From contig JAQVYC010000008.1 in the NCBI GenBank assembly GCA_028708805.1, forward strand, positions 1 through 34,949: 34,949 bases of DNA. The letters run 5' to 3'. Under the pieces are notes generated by a model. It saw nothing but the letters and a program-made list of their open reading frames with translations, did no database searches and was not told the DNA's origin. The stretch's first letter is position 1. The number at the start of each line of letters is the position of its first letter. The stretch is from Clostridia bacterium. GTDB taxonomy: Bacteria > Bacillota > Clostridia > Christensenellales > UBA1242. This document shows, in pieces, positions 16,066 through 24,208 of the stretch. Made by a program: the position numbers and the translations under genes.

Positions 16066-16104
16066 ATAAATCCAGTTAACAAATGCTGGATTTATTTTTT
16101 TTTA
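16066..16104 (+). terminator. Terminator of the nfeD-SPFH operon
   Basis: Ten-bp stem ATAAATCCAG/CTGGATTTAT, 10-nt loop, then nine T. Confidence 0.88.
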
Positions 16105-16171
16105 ATAAAGTTCTGAACAGAGCAAACAAAAGAACAAAAGAGAAAAAGATTAAAAATTTTTATTGTTAGAC

Positions 16172-16223
16172 AAAAAAAGACGGCGAGAGTAAAATTTGTA
16201 TTTCAAAAATTGTACTTCCGCCG
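16172..16223 (-). terminator. Terminator after hpf
   Basis: Minus-strand imperfect long hairpin with a GC-rich base (CGGCG/CGCCG at the foot, mostly paired through GAAGTA/TACTCT), followed by seven T within about 3 nt. It lies 29 nt past the hpf stop. Confidence 0.7.
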
Positions 16224-16251
16224 ACCGTTTAAAAAACTCAAAATTTAAAAA

Positions 16252-16779
16252 TTAAAAGTTACATTCAATTAAGCCAAGTCTATCATCTTTACGGTTATAT
16301 AAAATATTCACTTTCCCATTTTCAGCATTTAGAAAAACATAAAAATCATGACCGATTGTATCCAAATAATCTTTTGCATCCTCAACAGTAATCGGGTCTA
16401 GATTAAAATATTTTTTCTTTATTATACCCTTATCAATTATCTCTGGTTTTTCATCTAAAAATGCAAGATCTGAATAATCAATTACAAGGTCTCTAAATTT
16501 ATCTCTTTTCTTTTCATATTGCTTAATAACTTGCCTTTCAATTTTAGGTAACGCAAAATCAATGTTTTCATACATATTTTCGCCAACCACTTCGGCACGA
16601 TACATAAGCCCTTTATTTGTGATTGTAACTTCTAATTTATGTGTTTTGTTATCCATCTTACAAACAACACGAGCGACGGCATCACCGAAATATCTTTCTA
16701 ATTTCGATATTTTTTTAGTAATTACCTCTTTAAATTTATCACTTATTTTATAATTCTTTTCTGTAAATTCTATTTTCAT
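16252..16779 (-). CDS. hpf: Long-form ribosome hibernation promoting factor
   Basis: 175 residues. Residues 1-~100 are the RaiA/HPF fold (FTEKNYKISDKFKEVITKKI at the N terminus, then VEVTITNKGL-like strand), which binds the decoding region of idle 30S subunits. Residues ~115-175 are the long-HPF dimerisation tail (KKKYFNLDPITVEDAKDYL, FYVFLNAENGKVNILYNRKD), which joins 70S ribosomes into 100S dimers. The start at 16779 (MKIEF) has AGGGGGA just upstream; the longer frame to 16827 overlaps the probable promoter. It sits downstream of clpC, both stress-linked, but with its own promoter candidate. Confidence 0.93.
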   Translation of the reverse strand: MKIEFTEKNYKISDKFKEVITKKISKLERYFGDAVARVVCKMDNKTHKLEVTITNKGLMYRAEVVGENMYENIDFALPKIERQVIKQYEKKRDKFRDLVIDYSDLAFLDEKPEIIDKGIIKKKYFNLDPITVEDAKDYLDTIGHDFYVFLNAENGKVNILYNRKDDRLGLIECNF

Positions 16780-16798
16780 AAATATCCCCCTATAATAT

Positions 16799-16827
16799 AT
16801 ATTAACAAATTTTATTTTAAAAAACAA
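16799..16827 (-). promoter_or_regulatory. Possible hpf promoter
   Basis: Minus-strand TTGTTT, 17-nt spacer, TAATAT. Other A/T-rich -10 boxes overlap it, so the exact element is uncertain. Confidence 0.4.
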
Positions 16828-16881
16828 TTTGTTTTAAGTATTCTTTTAATATTAATGCAGTTAACTAAGCTTTTAATATAA

Positions 16882-19326
16882 TTAATCAATATTTTCACTT
16901 TCAAAAATTAATTTGTCATCCTTGCAATCTATTATTATAATTCCCGATTTTTGCAATTCACCTAACAATATTTTTTCTGCAATGGTATCTTCAATTTCTT
17001 GTTGGATATATCTTTTAAGCGGTCTTGCTCCAAATTCAGGATTTAGACAACCTTTTTTTACAACAAGGCTCAATGCTTCTTCGGTTATTTTAAGTTCGAG
17101 ATTTTGATTTCTTAATCTTAAATTTATGTTATTTATTAAAATTTTAGCAATCTTTGTAAGTTCATCAGACCCTAACGGCTTAAATACGCAAATCACATCA
17201 ATTCGATTAATAAATTCCGGCTTGAATCTTTTTTTCATTGCATCATAATATATTTGTTTTGACTTTTCAAAATCATCTTCAATGCTGTTTTCATTAAAAC
17301 CAAGCGACCTAGCATTAACTTGCGATGCCCCTAAATTGCTCGTCATGATTATTATTGAATTTCTAAAACTCACAACACGACCTTGGCTGTCGGTTAATCT
17401 GCCATCATCTAGAATTTGAAGCAGTGCGTTGAAAATTTCAGGATGAGCTTTTTCAACTTCATCAAACAAAATAACCGAATACGGTTTACGGCGTACTTGT
17501 TCTGTAAGTTGCCCGCCTTCGTCATAACCAACATAACCTGGGGGCGCTCCTATTAATTTAGAAACCGAATGACTTTCCATATATTCGCTCATGTCTAATC
17601 TGATAATATTATTTTCATCATCAAACATCGCTTCGGCAATTGCCTTAGAAAGTTCGGTTTTTCCAACACCCGTTTGCCCTAAAAACAAAAACGAACCAAT
17701 TGGCTTTTTGCCATCCTGCAAGCCAACTCGTGAACGGCGAATTGCTCTGGAAACAGCATCCACAGCTTCATTCTGCCCGATAACCCTCTTATGAATAATT
17801 TCTTCTAAATTTATAAGCTTTTCTCGTTCTGTTTCAGTTATTTTAGTAACAGGAATTCCTGTCCATTTAGATACAACTTCTGCAATCTCATTTGCACCGA
17901 TTGCCCCCGTAGACTTTTTGGCTTTCTTATTAAAATCAGATGTTAGAACATCTAGCTCATTTTCTAAGTTGATTATTTGAGATTGAAGTTTTGCTGCTTT
18001 CTCATAATTTCTTTGAATGCTCGCCTCATCGCGATTCGCAGATAACTGTTTTATTTTTTCTTCTTTATCCCGAATTGCCACAGGTTTTAAATTAAAATTA
18101 ACTTTCGCTTTACTGCTTGCTTCATCAATTAAGTCAATTGCTTTGTCAGGCAAATTTCTGTCCATAATATATCTATCTGATAAATGTGCCGCAGCCTCAA
18201 TTGCTTCATTTGTTATTTTAATTTTATGAAATGCCTCATAATTATCTTTTACACCTTGTAAAATTTCAATGGTTTGTTCAACTGTTGGTGGATTCACCAT
18301 TATTGGCTGAAACCTGCGTTCTAATGCCTTATCTTTCTCTACAAATTTTCTATATTCATCTGTTGTAGTTGCTCCGATTGTTTGAAGCTCGCCTCGTGCC
18401 AAATACGGTTTAAGCATATTTGCAGGGCTAGTTTCGCCTTTTTCAGAACCAGCCTGTGCAAGAGTATGAATCTCATCAATAAACACAATTATATTCTCTT
18501 GTGCAATTATGGATTCAATGGCACTTTTTAGGCGCTCTTCCATACTTCCCCTATATTTTGTGCCAGCCATTAAACCGCCTATTTCTAGTGAAAAAATAAT
18601 TTTATCCGCTAAAATTTCAGGCACATTACCCGTTACTATTGCAAGGGCTAATCCTTCTACAACCGCAGTTTTGCCGACTCCCGCCTCACCTATTAAAACT
18701 GGATTGTTTTTTGTTTTTCTACATAAGATTTCAATTATTCTTTCAATTTCTTCTTCTCGACCAACAACAGGGTCAATTTTACCTTCACGAGCTTTTAGTG
18801 TTATATCTGTGCCCATTGTAAGCAGTTTTTTAGGTAAACCATTATTAGAATTTTGCTGTTGGTTATCTTGAATAATTTCTTTTCCTTCGCCTTGTAAAAT
18901 GATTAAAATTTTTGTTTTTAAATCATTGATGTTTATGTGAAAATAACCTGTAAGAAGCCTTACAGCAAAACTATTCACACTGTTTAAGATTGCATAAAAC
19001 ATATGTTCTGTGCCAATAAAAGAATGCCCTAGTTGCATTGCTATTTTCTGAGCAATTAAAATCATTTCTTTAACTCTCGGAGTTAATTCAACTTGCTCGC
19101 CTATAACTTCTAAAATGTCGGAATTTTCACCGAAAATGGATTCTAAACTTTCCTGAGTTACCCCATACTCTGCTAAAATTTGGCAAGAAGCACAATCTTT
19201 TACAGAAGTTAATCCATATAAAATATGCTCTGTTCCAACTTGAAAGTTTCCGTATCTCACTGCTACTTCGCTAGCTTTTTTTAAAACTTTTTCCACACTA
19301 TCGGAAAATGAATTAAGATTACTCAT
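16882..19326 (-). CDS. clpC: ClpC, AAA+ unfoldase of the ClpCP protease
   Basis: 814 residues. Two Clp_N repeats in residues 1-~145; AAA+ D1 with Walker A GEAGVGKTA near 213 and VFIDEIHTL; a UVR-containing middle domain (RNYEKAAKLQSQIINLENEL), which marks ClpC rather than ClpB; D2 with Walker A GQTGVGKTE and Walker B VILFDEVEKAHPE; an LGF tripeptide before IEDDFEKS that fits the ClpP-docking loop; then the C-terminal D2 small domain. It unfolds substrates in the cytosol and passes them to ClpP, usually with adaptors such as MecA. Unlike Bacillus, no ctsR, mcsA or mcsB flanks it and no CtsR heptads are visible. Start at 19326 chosen for the AAGGAG upstream. Confidence 0.93.
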   Translation of the reverse strand: MSNLNSFSDSVEKVLKKASEVAVRYGNFQVGTEHILYGLTSVKDCASCQILAEYGVTQESLESIFGENSDILEVIGEQVELTPRVKEMILIAQKIAMQLGHSFIGTEHMFYAILNSVNSFAVRLLTGYFHININDLKTKILIILQGEGKEIIQDNQQQNSNNGLPKKLLTMGTDITLKAREGKIDPVVGREEEIERIIEILCRKTKNNPVLIGEAGVGKTAVVEGLALAIVTGNVPEILADKIIFSLEIGGLMAGTKYRGSMEERLKSAIESIIAQENIIVFIDEIHTLAQAGSEKGETSPANMLKPYLARGELQTIGATTTDEYRKFVEKDKALERRFQPIMVNPPTVEQTIEILQGVKDNYEAFHKIKITNEAIEAAAHLSDRYIMDRNLPDKAIDLIDEASSKAKVNFNLKPVAIRDKEEKIKQLSANRDEASIQRNYEKAAKLQSQIINLENELDVLTSDFNKKAKKSTGAIGANEIAEVVSKWTGIPVTKITETEREKLINLEEIIHKRVIGQNEAVDAVSRAIRRSRVGLQDGKKPIGSFLFLGQTGVGKTELSKAIAEAMFDDENNIIRLDMSEYMESHSVSKLIGAPPGYVGYDEGGQLTEQVRRKPYSVILFDEVEKAHPEIFNALLQILDDGRLTDSQGRVVSFRNSIIIMTSNLGASQVNARSLGFNENSIEDDFEKSKQIYYDAMKKRFKPEFINRIDVICVFKPLGSDELTKIAKILINNINLRLRNQNLELKITEEALSLVVKKGCLNPEFGARPLKRYIQQEIEDTIAEKILLGELQKSGIIIIDCKDDKLIFESENID

Positions 19327-19348
19327 AAGATTATATCTCCTTTTAATT

Positions 19349-19377
19349 ATTTTAATATTTATATATAGTAAAGTCAA
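19349..19377 (-). promoter_or_regulatory. Promoter of clpC
   Basis: Minus-strand TTGACT, 17-nt spacer, TAAAAT. The predicted transcript starts about 15-20 nt before the chosen ATG. Confidence 0.6.
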
Positions 19378-19433
19378 ATAAAAACATTTTTAATCATTAA
19401 ATGATTTAGCAAATATTTCTTAAATTTTGTTTT

Positions 19434-20684
19434 TTATTTTAATCTGTTTTTTATTTTTTCACAATTAGAATAAATGTCTTCTATTTTTTCGCCTATGTTA
19501 AAACTTCCGTTTTCATATACAATTTTACCATCAATCATTGTAAAATACACATCACTTGATTTTGCTGAATAAACTAAATTTGAAATTAAATTAAATTGTG
19601 GCATATGATGTGGTTGATTTAAATTTATAAGAATTATATCTGCAAGGTAACCTTCTTGAATATCCCCTAAATTTTCATACCCCAAAGTTTTAGCCCCGTT
19701 TATTGTTGACATATTTAGAACTTCTTCCGCCTTTAATATTTCCGCATTATATAAAAGAGCCTTGTTTAAAGTTGCCGACAAAAACATTTCTTTGAAAAAA
19801 TCATAACTATTATTGCTGTATGCTCCATCAGTGCCCAAAGCAATGTTTAAACCCGCTGTTTGCATTGCATATAAAGGAGCAATTCCGCTTGCAAGTTTTA
19901 AATTACTAGATGAGCAAGTTACAATATTTGCATTATAATCTGCCAAAATTTTCAAGTCATCCTTATCTGTATGAACACAATGATAGATTGTACAAGGTCT
20001 ATCTAAAAACCCAAGATATTCTAAATATTCCACTGGAGTTTTATCATATTTGACCGTGCAATCACCAACTTCCTTTAAGGTTTCGGATAAGTGAATACTT
20101 AAAGGCAAATTTTCAGACTTTGAAAAACTTATTAAATCATCTAATTGATTTTGAGTTGTGCCGTAGATAGAATGTGCAAAGCATACTGCTTTAAAACCAT
20201 ATTCTTTTATTTTTTCATTTTGAGAACTCAATTTGTCTACTTTTAACTGGTTTACATTAGGATAACCTATTGACATTCTAGCACGCATTCCCGACTTTTT
20301 ATAAGCTTCCATAATCGGTAAATATTTAGCATAATTTTCTTCAACGCAAGTGATACCTGCTTTCACATATTCTAAAACGCCCAGCATAACCGACCAATAT
20401 ATTTCTTCATCATTCAAACTTCTTTCAAGCGGAATTATTTTGTCTAGCCAATTATGAAGTGATAAATCATCGGCATAGCCACGTAAGATTGTGGATGGCG
20501 TGTGAGCATGTGCGTTAACAAATCCGCTCATCAGCAAATTCCCCATCACATTGATTTTTCTATCAGCCTTAAATTCAGGTGGGTTTTTGCCAATATAAAT
20601 AATTTTATTGTCCTGAACAAGAACATCACCTTGAATTATTTTTGAATTCTGCAAGACCTTCGCATTATAAAACCATATTTTCAT
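19434..20684 (-). CDS. MtaD-like amidohydrolase (adenosine-derivative deaminase)
   Basis: 416 residues, metal-dependent TIM-barrel amidohydrolase. Metal ligands: His59 and His61 (NAHAH), His198 (SIHLSE), His235 or His238 (YHCVHTD), Asp286 (LGTDGAYSNN). An N- and C-terminal beta-sandwich surrounds the barrel (VLVQDNKIIYIGK; GYLADIILINL). The sequence pattern matches 5-methylthioadenosine/S-adenosylhomocysteine deaminases (MtaD/SsnA-like), which salvage SAM by-products; other aryl- or nucleobase deaminations are possible. AAGGAAAA precedes the ATG, with an extended -10 promoter of its own. Confidence 0.85.
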   Translation of the reverse strand: MKIWFYNAKVLQNSKIIQGDVLVQDNKIIYIGKNPPEFKADRKINVMGNLLMSGFVNAHAHTPSTILRGYADDLSLHNWLDKIIPLERSLNDEEIYWSVMLGVLEYVKAGITCVEENYAKYLPIMEAYKKSGMRARMSIGYPNVNQLKVDKLSSQNEKIKEYGFKAVCFAHSIYGTTQNQLDDLISFSKSENLPLSIHLSETLKEVGDCTVKYDKTPVEYLEYLGFLDRPCTIYHCVHTDKDDLKILADYNANIVTCSSSNLKLASGIAPLYAMQTAGLNIALGTDGAYSNNSYDFFKEMFLSATLNKALLYNAEILKAEEVLNMSTINGAKTLGYENLGDIQEGYLADIILINLNQPHHMPQFNLISNLVYSAKSSDVYFTMIDGKIVYENGSFNIGEKIEDIYSNCEKIKNRLK

Positions 20685-20700
20685 AACTTTTCCTTAAAAT

Positions 20701-20709
20701 ATTATACCA
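20701..20709 (-). promoter_or_regulatory. Extended -10 promoter of the amidohydrolase gene
   Basis: Minus-strand TGGTATAAT, a perfect extended -10, 16 nt before the ATG. No good -35 at 16-18 nt. Confidence 0.55.
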
Positions 20710-20767
20710 GAGTTTTGATTGTTTAAAAGCAAGTATTTGTGATATTAATTCATTAATTTTATTAGAA

Positions 20768-21124
20768 TTAGAATTTAATTAAAACAACCGCCATTGCAAT
20801 ATCGTTTGTGTGTGAGATACTAATTTCAATTTTTTTGCCACCCTGCTCCTCAAAAGATTTCTTTGCCGTTTCCTTTAAATTTATAAAAGGCTTGCCACAT
20901 TCTAAATGAAGTGTTTCAATGTCTATAAATCTTATTATATCGTAACCTTGTCCCAATGCTTTCATTGTGGCTTCTTTAACGCAGAAAAAACCCGCAAATC
21001 GTTCAGCATAATTTTTGTATTTTTTTGCATAGTTAATTTCACTTTCTGTGAATAATTTTTTATAGAATGCTTCTTTTTTTTTGTAAAATTTTTTAACCTC
21101 AGTTAAATCAGTTCCAATTTTCAA
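20768..21124 (-). CDS. acpS: Holo-[acyl-carrier-protein] synthase
   Basis: Transfers phosphopantetheine from CoA to a serine of apo-ACP for fatty acid synthesis. 118 residues, the normal AcpS length. Mg-binding IGTDLTEV (residues 3-10) and RFAGFFCVKEATMKALGQG (~42-60), whose Glu and Lys are catalytic, are intact. It begins with TTG at 21124, supported by AAGGAAA seven nt upstream; no ATG is available before the IGTDLTEV motif. Last gene of the yigZ-recX-acpS operon, 36 nt after recX. Confidence 0.92.
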   Translation of the reverse strand: MKIGTDLTEVKKFYKKKEAFYKKLFTESEINYAKKYKNYAERFAGFFCVKEATMKALGQGYDIIRFIDIETLHLECGKPFINLKETAKKSFEEQGGKKIEISISHTNDIAMAVVLIKF

Positions 21125-21160
21125 TTTGGTTTCCTTTTTTTAATAATGTGTTTTTATAAA

Positions 21161-21760
21161 CTATTTAAGTATTTCATTAAGGACCGAATTAATTTCATCA
21201 AATTCAAAGCCCTTGCTTGCCAAACTTCTGAATAGTTTGTCCCTTAATTTTAAATCATTAGCTTTATTTTTTTTGATTTTTTGTGCTAGATTATAAATTG
21301 ATTCTCTTTGGCTTTTCACAAGTTCTAGATTGATTTTAATAATTTCTGAATCAATTCCTTTCAATTTCAAATCGTATGCAATTGCTTTTTTCCCTTTATT
21401 ATCTCTCTTTGAGTTAATGTATGTTTTGGCATAATTTTCATCGTTTATATAGTTGTATTCTTTCATTTTCTCAACCGCATAATCAATTGCTTTATCTACA
21501 AACTGTTTTCGTTTTAAATATTCTCTTGCTTCTTTTTCTGTTTTTTGTTGCCTATTTAAAAGAGAAAGAGCCATATTTAAAGCAAGTTTCTTCTGACCAT
21601 CTTCAAGCACCTGCTTTAAAAAAGTGAATTCATATTCTTGATTAATTTTTAAATTATATTTAATTATTGTTTCATCTGTTAATAAACCAAAAAATTGATT
21701 ATCTACAAATATTTTATATTTGCATGTTTTTCCTATTTTTTTAAATTCAGTTATTTGCAT
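21161..21760 (-). CDS. recX: RecX regulatory protein
   Basis: 199 residues. RecX binds RecA filaments and limits recombination. The triple three-helix repeat is visible: AREYLKRKQFVDKAIDYAVEKMK (first), then INDENYAKTYINSKRDNKGKKAIAYDLKLKGID (second), and LRDKLFRSLASKGFEFDEINSVL (third). The ~75-residue N-terminal beta extension is typical of Firmicutes RecX. AAGGAA precedes the ATG. recA is not in the window. Confidence 0.88.
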   Translation of the reverse strand: MQITEFKKIGKTCKYKIFVDNQFFGLLTDETIIKYNLKINQEYEFTFLKQVLEDGQKKLALNMALSLLNRQQKTEKEAREYLKRKQFVDKAIDYAVEKMKEYNYINDENYAKTYINSKRDNKGKKAIAYDLKLKGIDSEIIKINLELVKSQRESIYNLAQKIKKNKANDLKLRDKLFRSLASKGFEFDEINSVLNEILK

Positions 21761-21796
21761 TTAATTCCTTATTAATCAACTATATTTTTGTTTTCT

Positions 21797-22159
21797 TTAA
21801 TCTATTTTATTAAATGCTTTTATTGTTTCAGCGGCACATTTTGAATATGCTCGAAGAAGCCCGCCTGCGCCTAGCTTAATGCCTCCAAAATATCTGACAA
21901 CGCAAAGAAGTATATCCGACTTGTTTTGCTTTTGTAAAACATTTAAAATTGGCTTTCCCGCAGTTCCACTAGGCTCTTTATCATCAAAGCATTTTTCTAA
22001 ATTAGGGGATTTTAAAATATAAGCATAACAAATATGAGTTGATTTCTTGTGCTCATTCTTTAAAATTTCTAAAAATTGATTTATTTGGTCTATGCTGTTT
22101 ACACTAAACGCATATCCTATAAATTTTGATTTTTTGTTTTCAAATTTACATAGTTGCAT
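21797..22159 (-). CDS. YigZ/IMPACT-family protein (single domain)
   Basis: 120 residues corresponding to only the N-terminal UPF0029/IMPACT domain (KKSKFIGYAF, THICYAYIL, DDKEPSGTAGKPIL, VVRYFGGIKLGAGGLLRAYS). Common YigZ/YvyE proteins are ~200-217 residues with a second C-terminal domain, missing here. It begins only ten residues before KKSKF and has no Shine-Dalgarno; the predicted leader is about 12 nt. Function of the family is unclear (stress or translation-linked in eukaryotic IMPACT). First gene of the operon with recX and acpS. Confidence 0.85.
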   Translation of the reverse strand: MQLCKFENKKSKFIGYAFSVNSIDQINQFLEILKNEHKKSTHICYAYILKSPNLEKCFDDKEPSGTAGKPILNVLQKQNKSDILLCVVRYFGGIKLGAGGLLRAYSKCAAETIKAFNKID

Positions 22160-22178
22160 AATATTACTTTTATAACTG

Positions 22179-22207
22179 ATTTTAACATAAATTAAAAATC
22201 AAGTCAA
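22179..22207 (-). promoter_or_regulatory. Promoter of yigZ-recX-acpS
   Basis: Minus-strand TTGACT, 17-nt spacer, TAAAAT. Its -35 lies six bp from the -35 of the divergent promoter at 22214. Confidence 0.65.
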
Positions 22208-22213
22208 TTCCAT

Positions 22214-22242
22214 TTGCTTTAATAAAAAAACTTTGTTAAAAT
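22214..22242 (+). promoter_or_regulatory. Promoter of the NifU-like/GGGtGRT pair
   Basis: TTGCTT, 17-nt spacer, TAAAAT, then AAGGTGG before the ATG at 22267. Confidence 0.55.
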
Positions 22243-22266
22243 ATAGAATATAAATAAGGTGGAAAA

Positions 22267-22938
22267 ATGAATTGTAAAAATTGTAAATCATTCGGACCGT
22301 CCCCGATTCCCGAAGAAGGTAAATTTGTTCAAGTAAAAGAAATTAAAGATGTAAGCGGATTCTCTCACGGTTGCGGACATTGTGCCCCACATCAAGGAAC
22401 TTGCAAGTTAACCTTAAATGTTAAAAATGGAATTATTAAAGAAGCCTTAATTGAAACTATTGGTTGCAGTGCAATGACACATTCAGCTGCTATGGCGGGG
22501 GAAATCTTAACAGGCAAAACTTTGTTGGAAGCTTTAAACACAGATTTGGTTTGCGATGCAATTAATGTTGCAATGCAAAAAATTTTTTTGCAACTTGTTT
22601 ACGGCAGAAGCCAAAGTGCTTTTTCTGAGAATGGACTTGAAGTTGGCAGTGCAATAGAAGATTTAGGCAAACATAGAGCTAGCAATTTTGGAACTGTTTA
22701 CGGAAGTGAGAATGGTCCAAGATATTTGAATTTGGCTGAGGGCTATATTACTCAACTTGCATTAAATGAGAATAAAGAAGTTATTGGATATGAATATGTA
22801 GATGTGAATGCTCTGATTGAGCATTTAACAAATAATTCTGCAAATAATGAAAGCATTAATGATTTGCTTTTAAAATTCAAGAAAGGATACGGCAGGTTTA
22901 ACGAAGGAATTGATTTCATTGACCCAAGAAAGAAATAA
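22267..22938 (+). CDS. NifU/IscU-like iron-sulfur scaffold-like protein
   Basis: 223 residues. The core (LTLNVKNGIIKEALIETIGC, Cys67 in GCSAMTHSAAMAGEILTGKT) is the NifU/IscU N-terminal fold. Preceding it is an unusual Cys-rich region: Cys3 and Cys6 (CKNC), Cys36, Cys39 and Cys46 (HGCGHCAPHQGTC), and Cys96 follows. A C-terminal part (~residues 125-223; NFGTVYGSENGPRYLNLAEG) is not found in ordinary IscU. This long form is typically encoded next to GGGtGRT proteins in anaerobes, as here. It probably binds an Fe-S cluster; the client may be the downstream protein. No cysteine desulfurase is nearby. Confidence 0.82.
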   Translation: MNCKNCKSFGPSPIPEEGKFVQVKEIKDVSGFSHGCGHCAPHQGTCKLTLNVKNGIIKEALIETIGCSAMTHSAAMAGEILTGKTLLEALNTDLVCDAINVAMQKIFLQLVYGRSQSAFSENGLEVGSAIEDLGKHRASNFGTVYGSENGPRYLNLAEGYITQLALNENKEVIGYEYVDVNALIEHLTNNSANNESINDLLLKFKKGYGRFNEGIDFIDPRKK

Positions 22939-23001
22939 TTTACATTTTATAATAAACACAAACAAAATTCAATTAATAAAAACAAGATAGAAAGGTTTTA
23001 T

Positions 23002-23991
23002 ATGAAAGATAATAATGATAAAATAGAAAATATTTTAAATGAGCTAGATTTTAAAGATTTAAAAGTTGTAAAAAGCTTTTGCTTGCAAAATAAGATAGAT
23101 GTCGAGGCAATTATAAAAAGCATTCAGCCTATTGCTTTTGACAATGCTATTATGGCCTATGAATTGGGTGTTGCAATGGCTCTTAAAAATAATGATGAAA
23201 ATCCTATGATTTGTGCAGAGAAAATTGGTGAAGCATTGCAAGCTTTTTGTAAGTCTGGTTCTGTGGCGGAACAACGCAAAGTTGGGCTTGGACACGGAAA
23301 TCTTGCCGCTAAGCTATTAAACGAAGAAACAAAATGTTTTTGTTTTGTTGCAGGTCATGAAAGTTTTGCTGCTTCCGAAGGCTCTATTGGAATTGCTAAA
23401 TTTGTTAATAAGGTTCGCAAGCAACCACTTAGAATAATCCTAAATGGACTTGGAAAAGATGCCGCTTATATAATCGCACGAATGAATGGTTTTACTTTTG
23501 TAGAAACCAAGTATGACTATAATAGTCAAAAGTTATCCATTATTAAAGAAACTAAATTCAGCCAAGGTGAGAAATCCGTTGTTCGTGTTTATGGTGCTTA
23601 CGATGTTAACGAGGGCAAAGCCATTATGATTTATGAAAATGTTGACATTTCAATAACTGGAAATTCAACAAATATTGTGCGTTTTACTCATCCTGTCGTA
23701 GGTGAATATAAAAAATATTGTAATATAAACGGCAAAAAATATTTTTCTGTTGCTTCAGGTGGCGGAACAGGACGCACAATGCACCCTGATAATGTGAAGG
23801 CTGGCCCCGCAAGTTACGGTCTTACGGATACTATGGGAAGAATGCATTGTGATGCTCAGTTTGCCGGGAGTTCATCTGTTCCTGCACATGTTGCTATGAT
23901 GGGATTTATTGGTATGGGAAATAATAATATTGTTGGGGCAACCGTAGCACTAGCTGTTGAAGCCAGCCAACAGCTTTCTAAACTAAATTAA
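23002..23991 (+). CDS. GGGtGRT-family protein
   Basis: 329 residues, named after its motif, GGGTGRT at residues 253-259 (ASGGGTGRTMHPDN). Other conserved stretches: GSVAEQRKVGLGHGNLAA (~86-103), FVAGHESFAASEGSIGIAKF (~116-134) and HCDAQFAGSSSVPAHVAMMG near the C terminus. The family is widespread in Clostridia and other anaerobes and lacks an assigned activity. It lies 63 nt after the NifU-like gene with its own GAAAGG, in the usual pairing. No signal peptide. The Gly-rich motif and conserved His/Ser residues suggest a ligand-binding or enzymatic site (inference). Confidence 0.88.
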   Translation: MKDNNDKIENILNELDFKDLKVVKSFCLQNKIDVEAIIKSIQPIAFDNAIMAYELGVAMALKNNDENPMICAEKIGEALQAFCKSGSVAEQRKVGLGHGNLAAKLLNEETKCFCFVAGHESFAASEGSIGIAKFVNKVRKQPLRIILNGLGKDAAYIIARMNGFTFVETKYDYNSQKLSIIKETKFSQGEKSVVRVYGAYDVNEGKAIMIYENVDISITGNSTNIVRFTHPVVGEYKKYCNINGKKYFSVASGGGTGRTMHPDNVKAGPASYGLTDTMGRMHCDAQFAGSSSVPAHVAMMGFIGMGNNNIVGATVALAVEASQQLSKLN

Positions 23992-24046
23992 TTATTACTT
24001 CTATATAGTAACAAAAATGTATAAGTACAAAAAACCAAACCATATT

Positions 24047-24064
24047 AAGAAATTTTTCTTTTTT
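24047..24064 (+). terminator. Weak possible terminator after GGGtGRT gene
   Basis: Five-bp all A/T plus one GC stem AAGAA/TTCTT with a four-nt loop, followed by T4. Weak. Confidence 0.3.
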
Positions 24065-24161
24065 ATAAAAATTAAAATATAGCAGAAGTTCGTAAAAATA
24101 TAACCATATTAATTCGACTGGATTAATATCTGTTTTTGTGTTTATTCTAAATAGTGCCAGA

Positions 24162-24190
24162 TTGACTTAATCTTGAAAAGATGGTAATAT
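24162..24190 (+). promoter_or_regulatory. Strong promoter of the orphan gene
   Basis: TTGACT, 17-nt spacer, TAATAT with TGG just upstream (extended -10). The transcript should start near 24197, after the ATG at 24194, which supports the start at 24209. Confidence 0.65.
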
Positions 24191-24208
24191 CTTATGAAGG
24201 ATAAATAT

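Noticed and set aside
18509..18871. 120-codon plus-strand frame within clpC
   Set aside because: Antisense shadow of the AAA+ D1 coding sequence, with no start signal.
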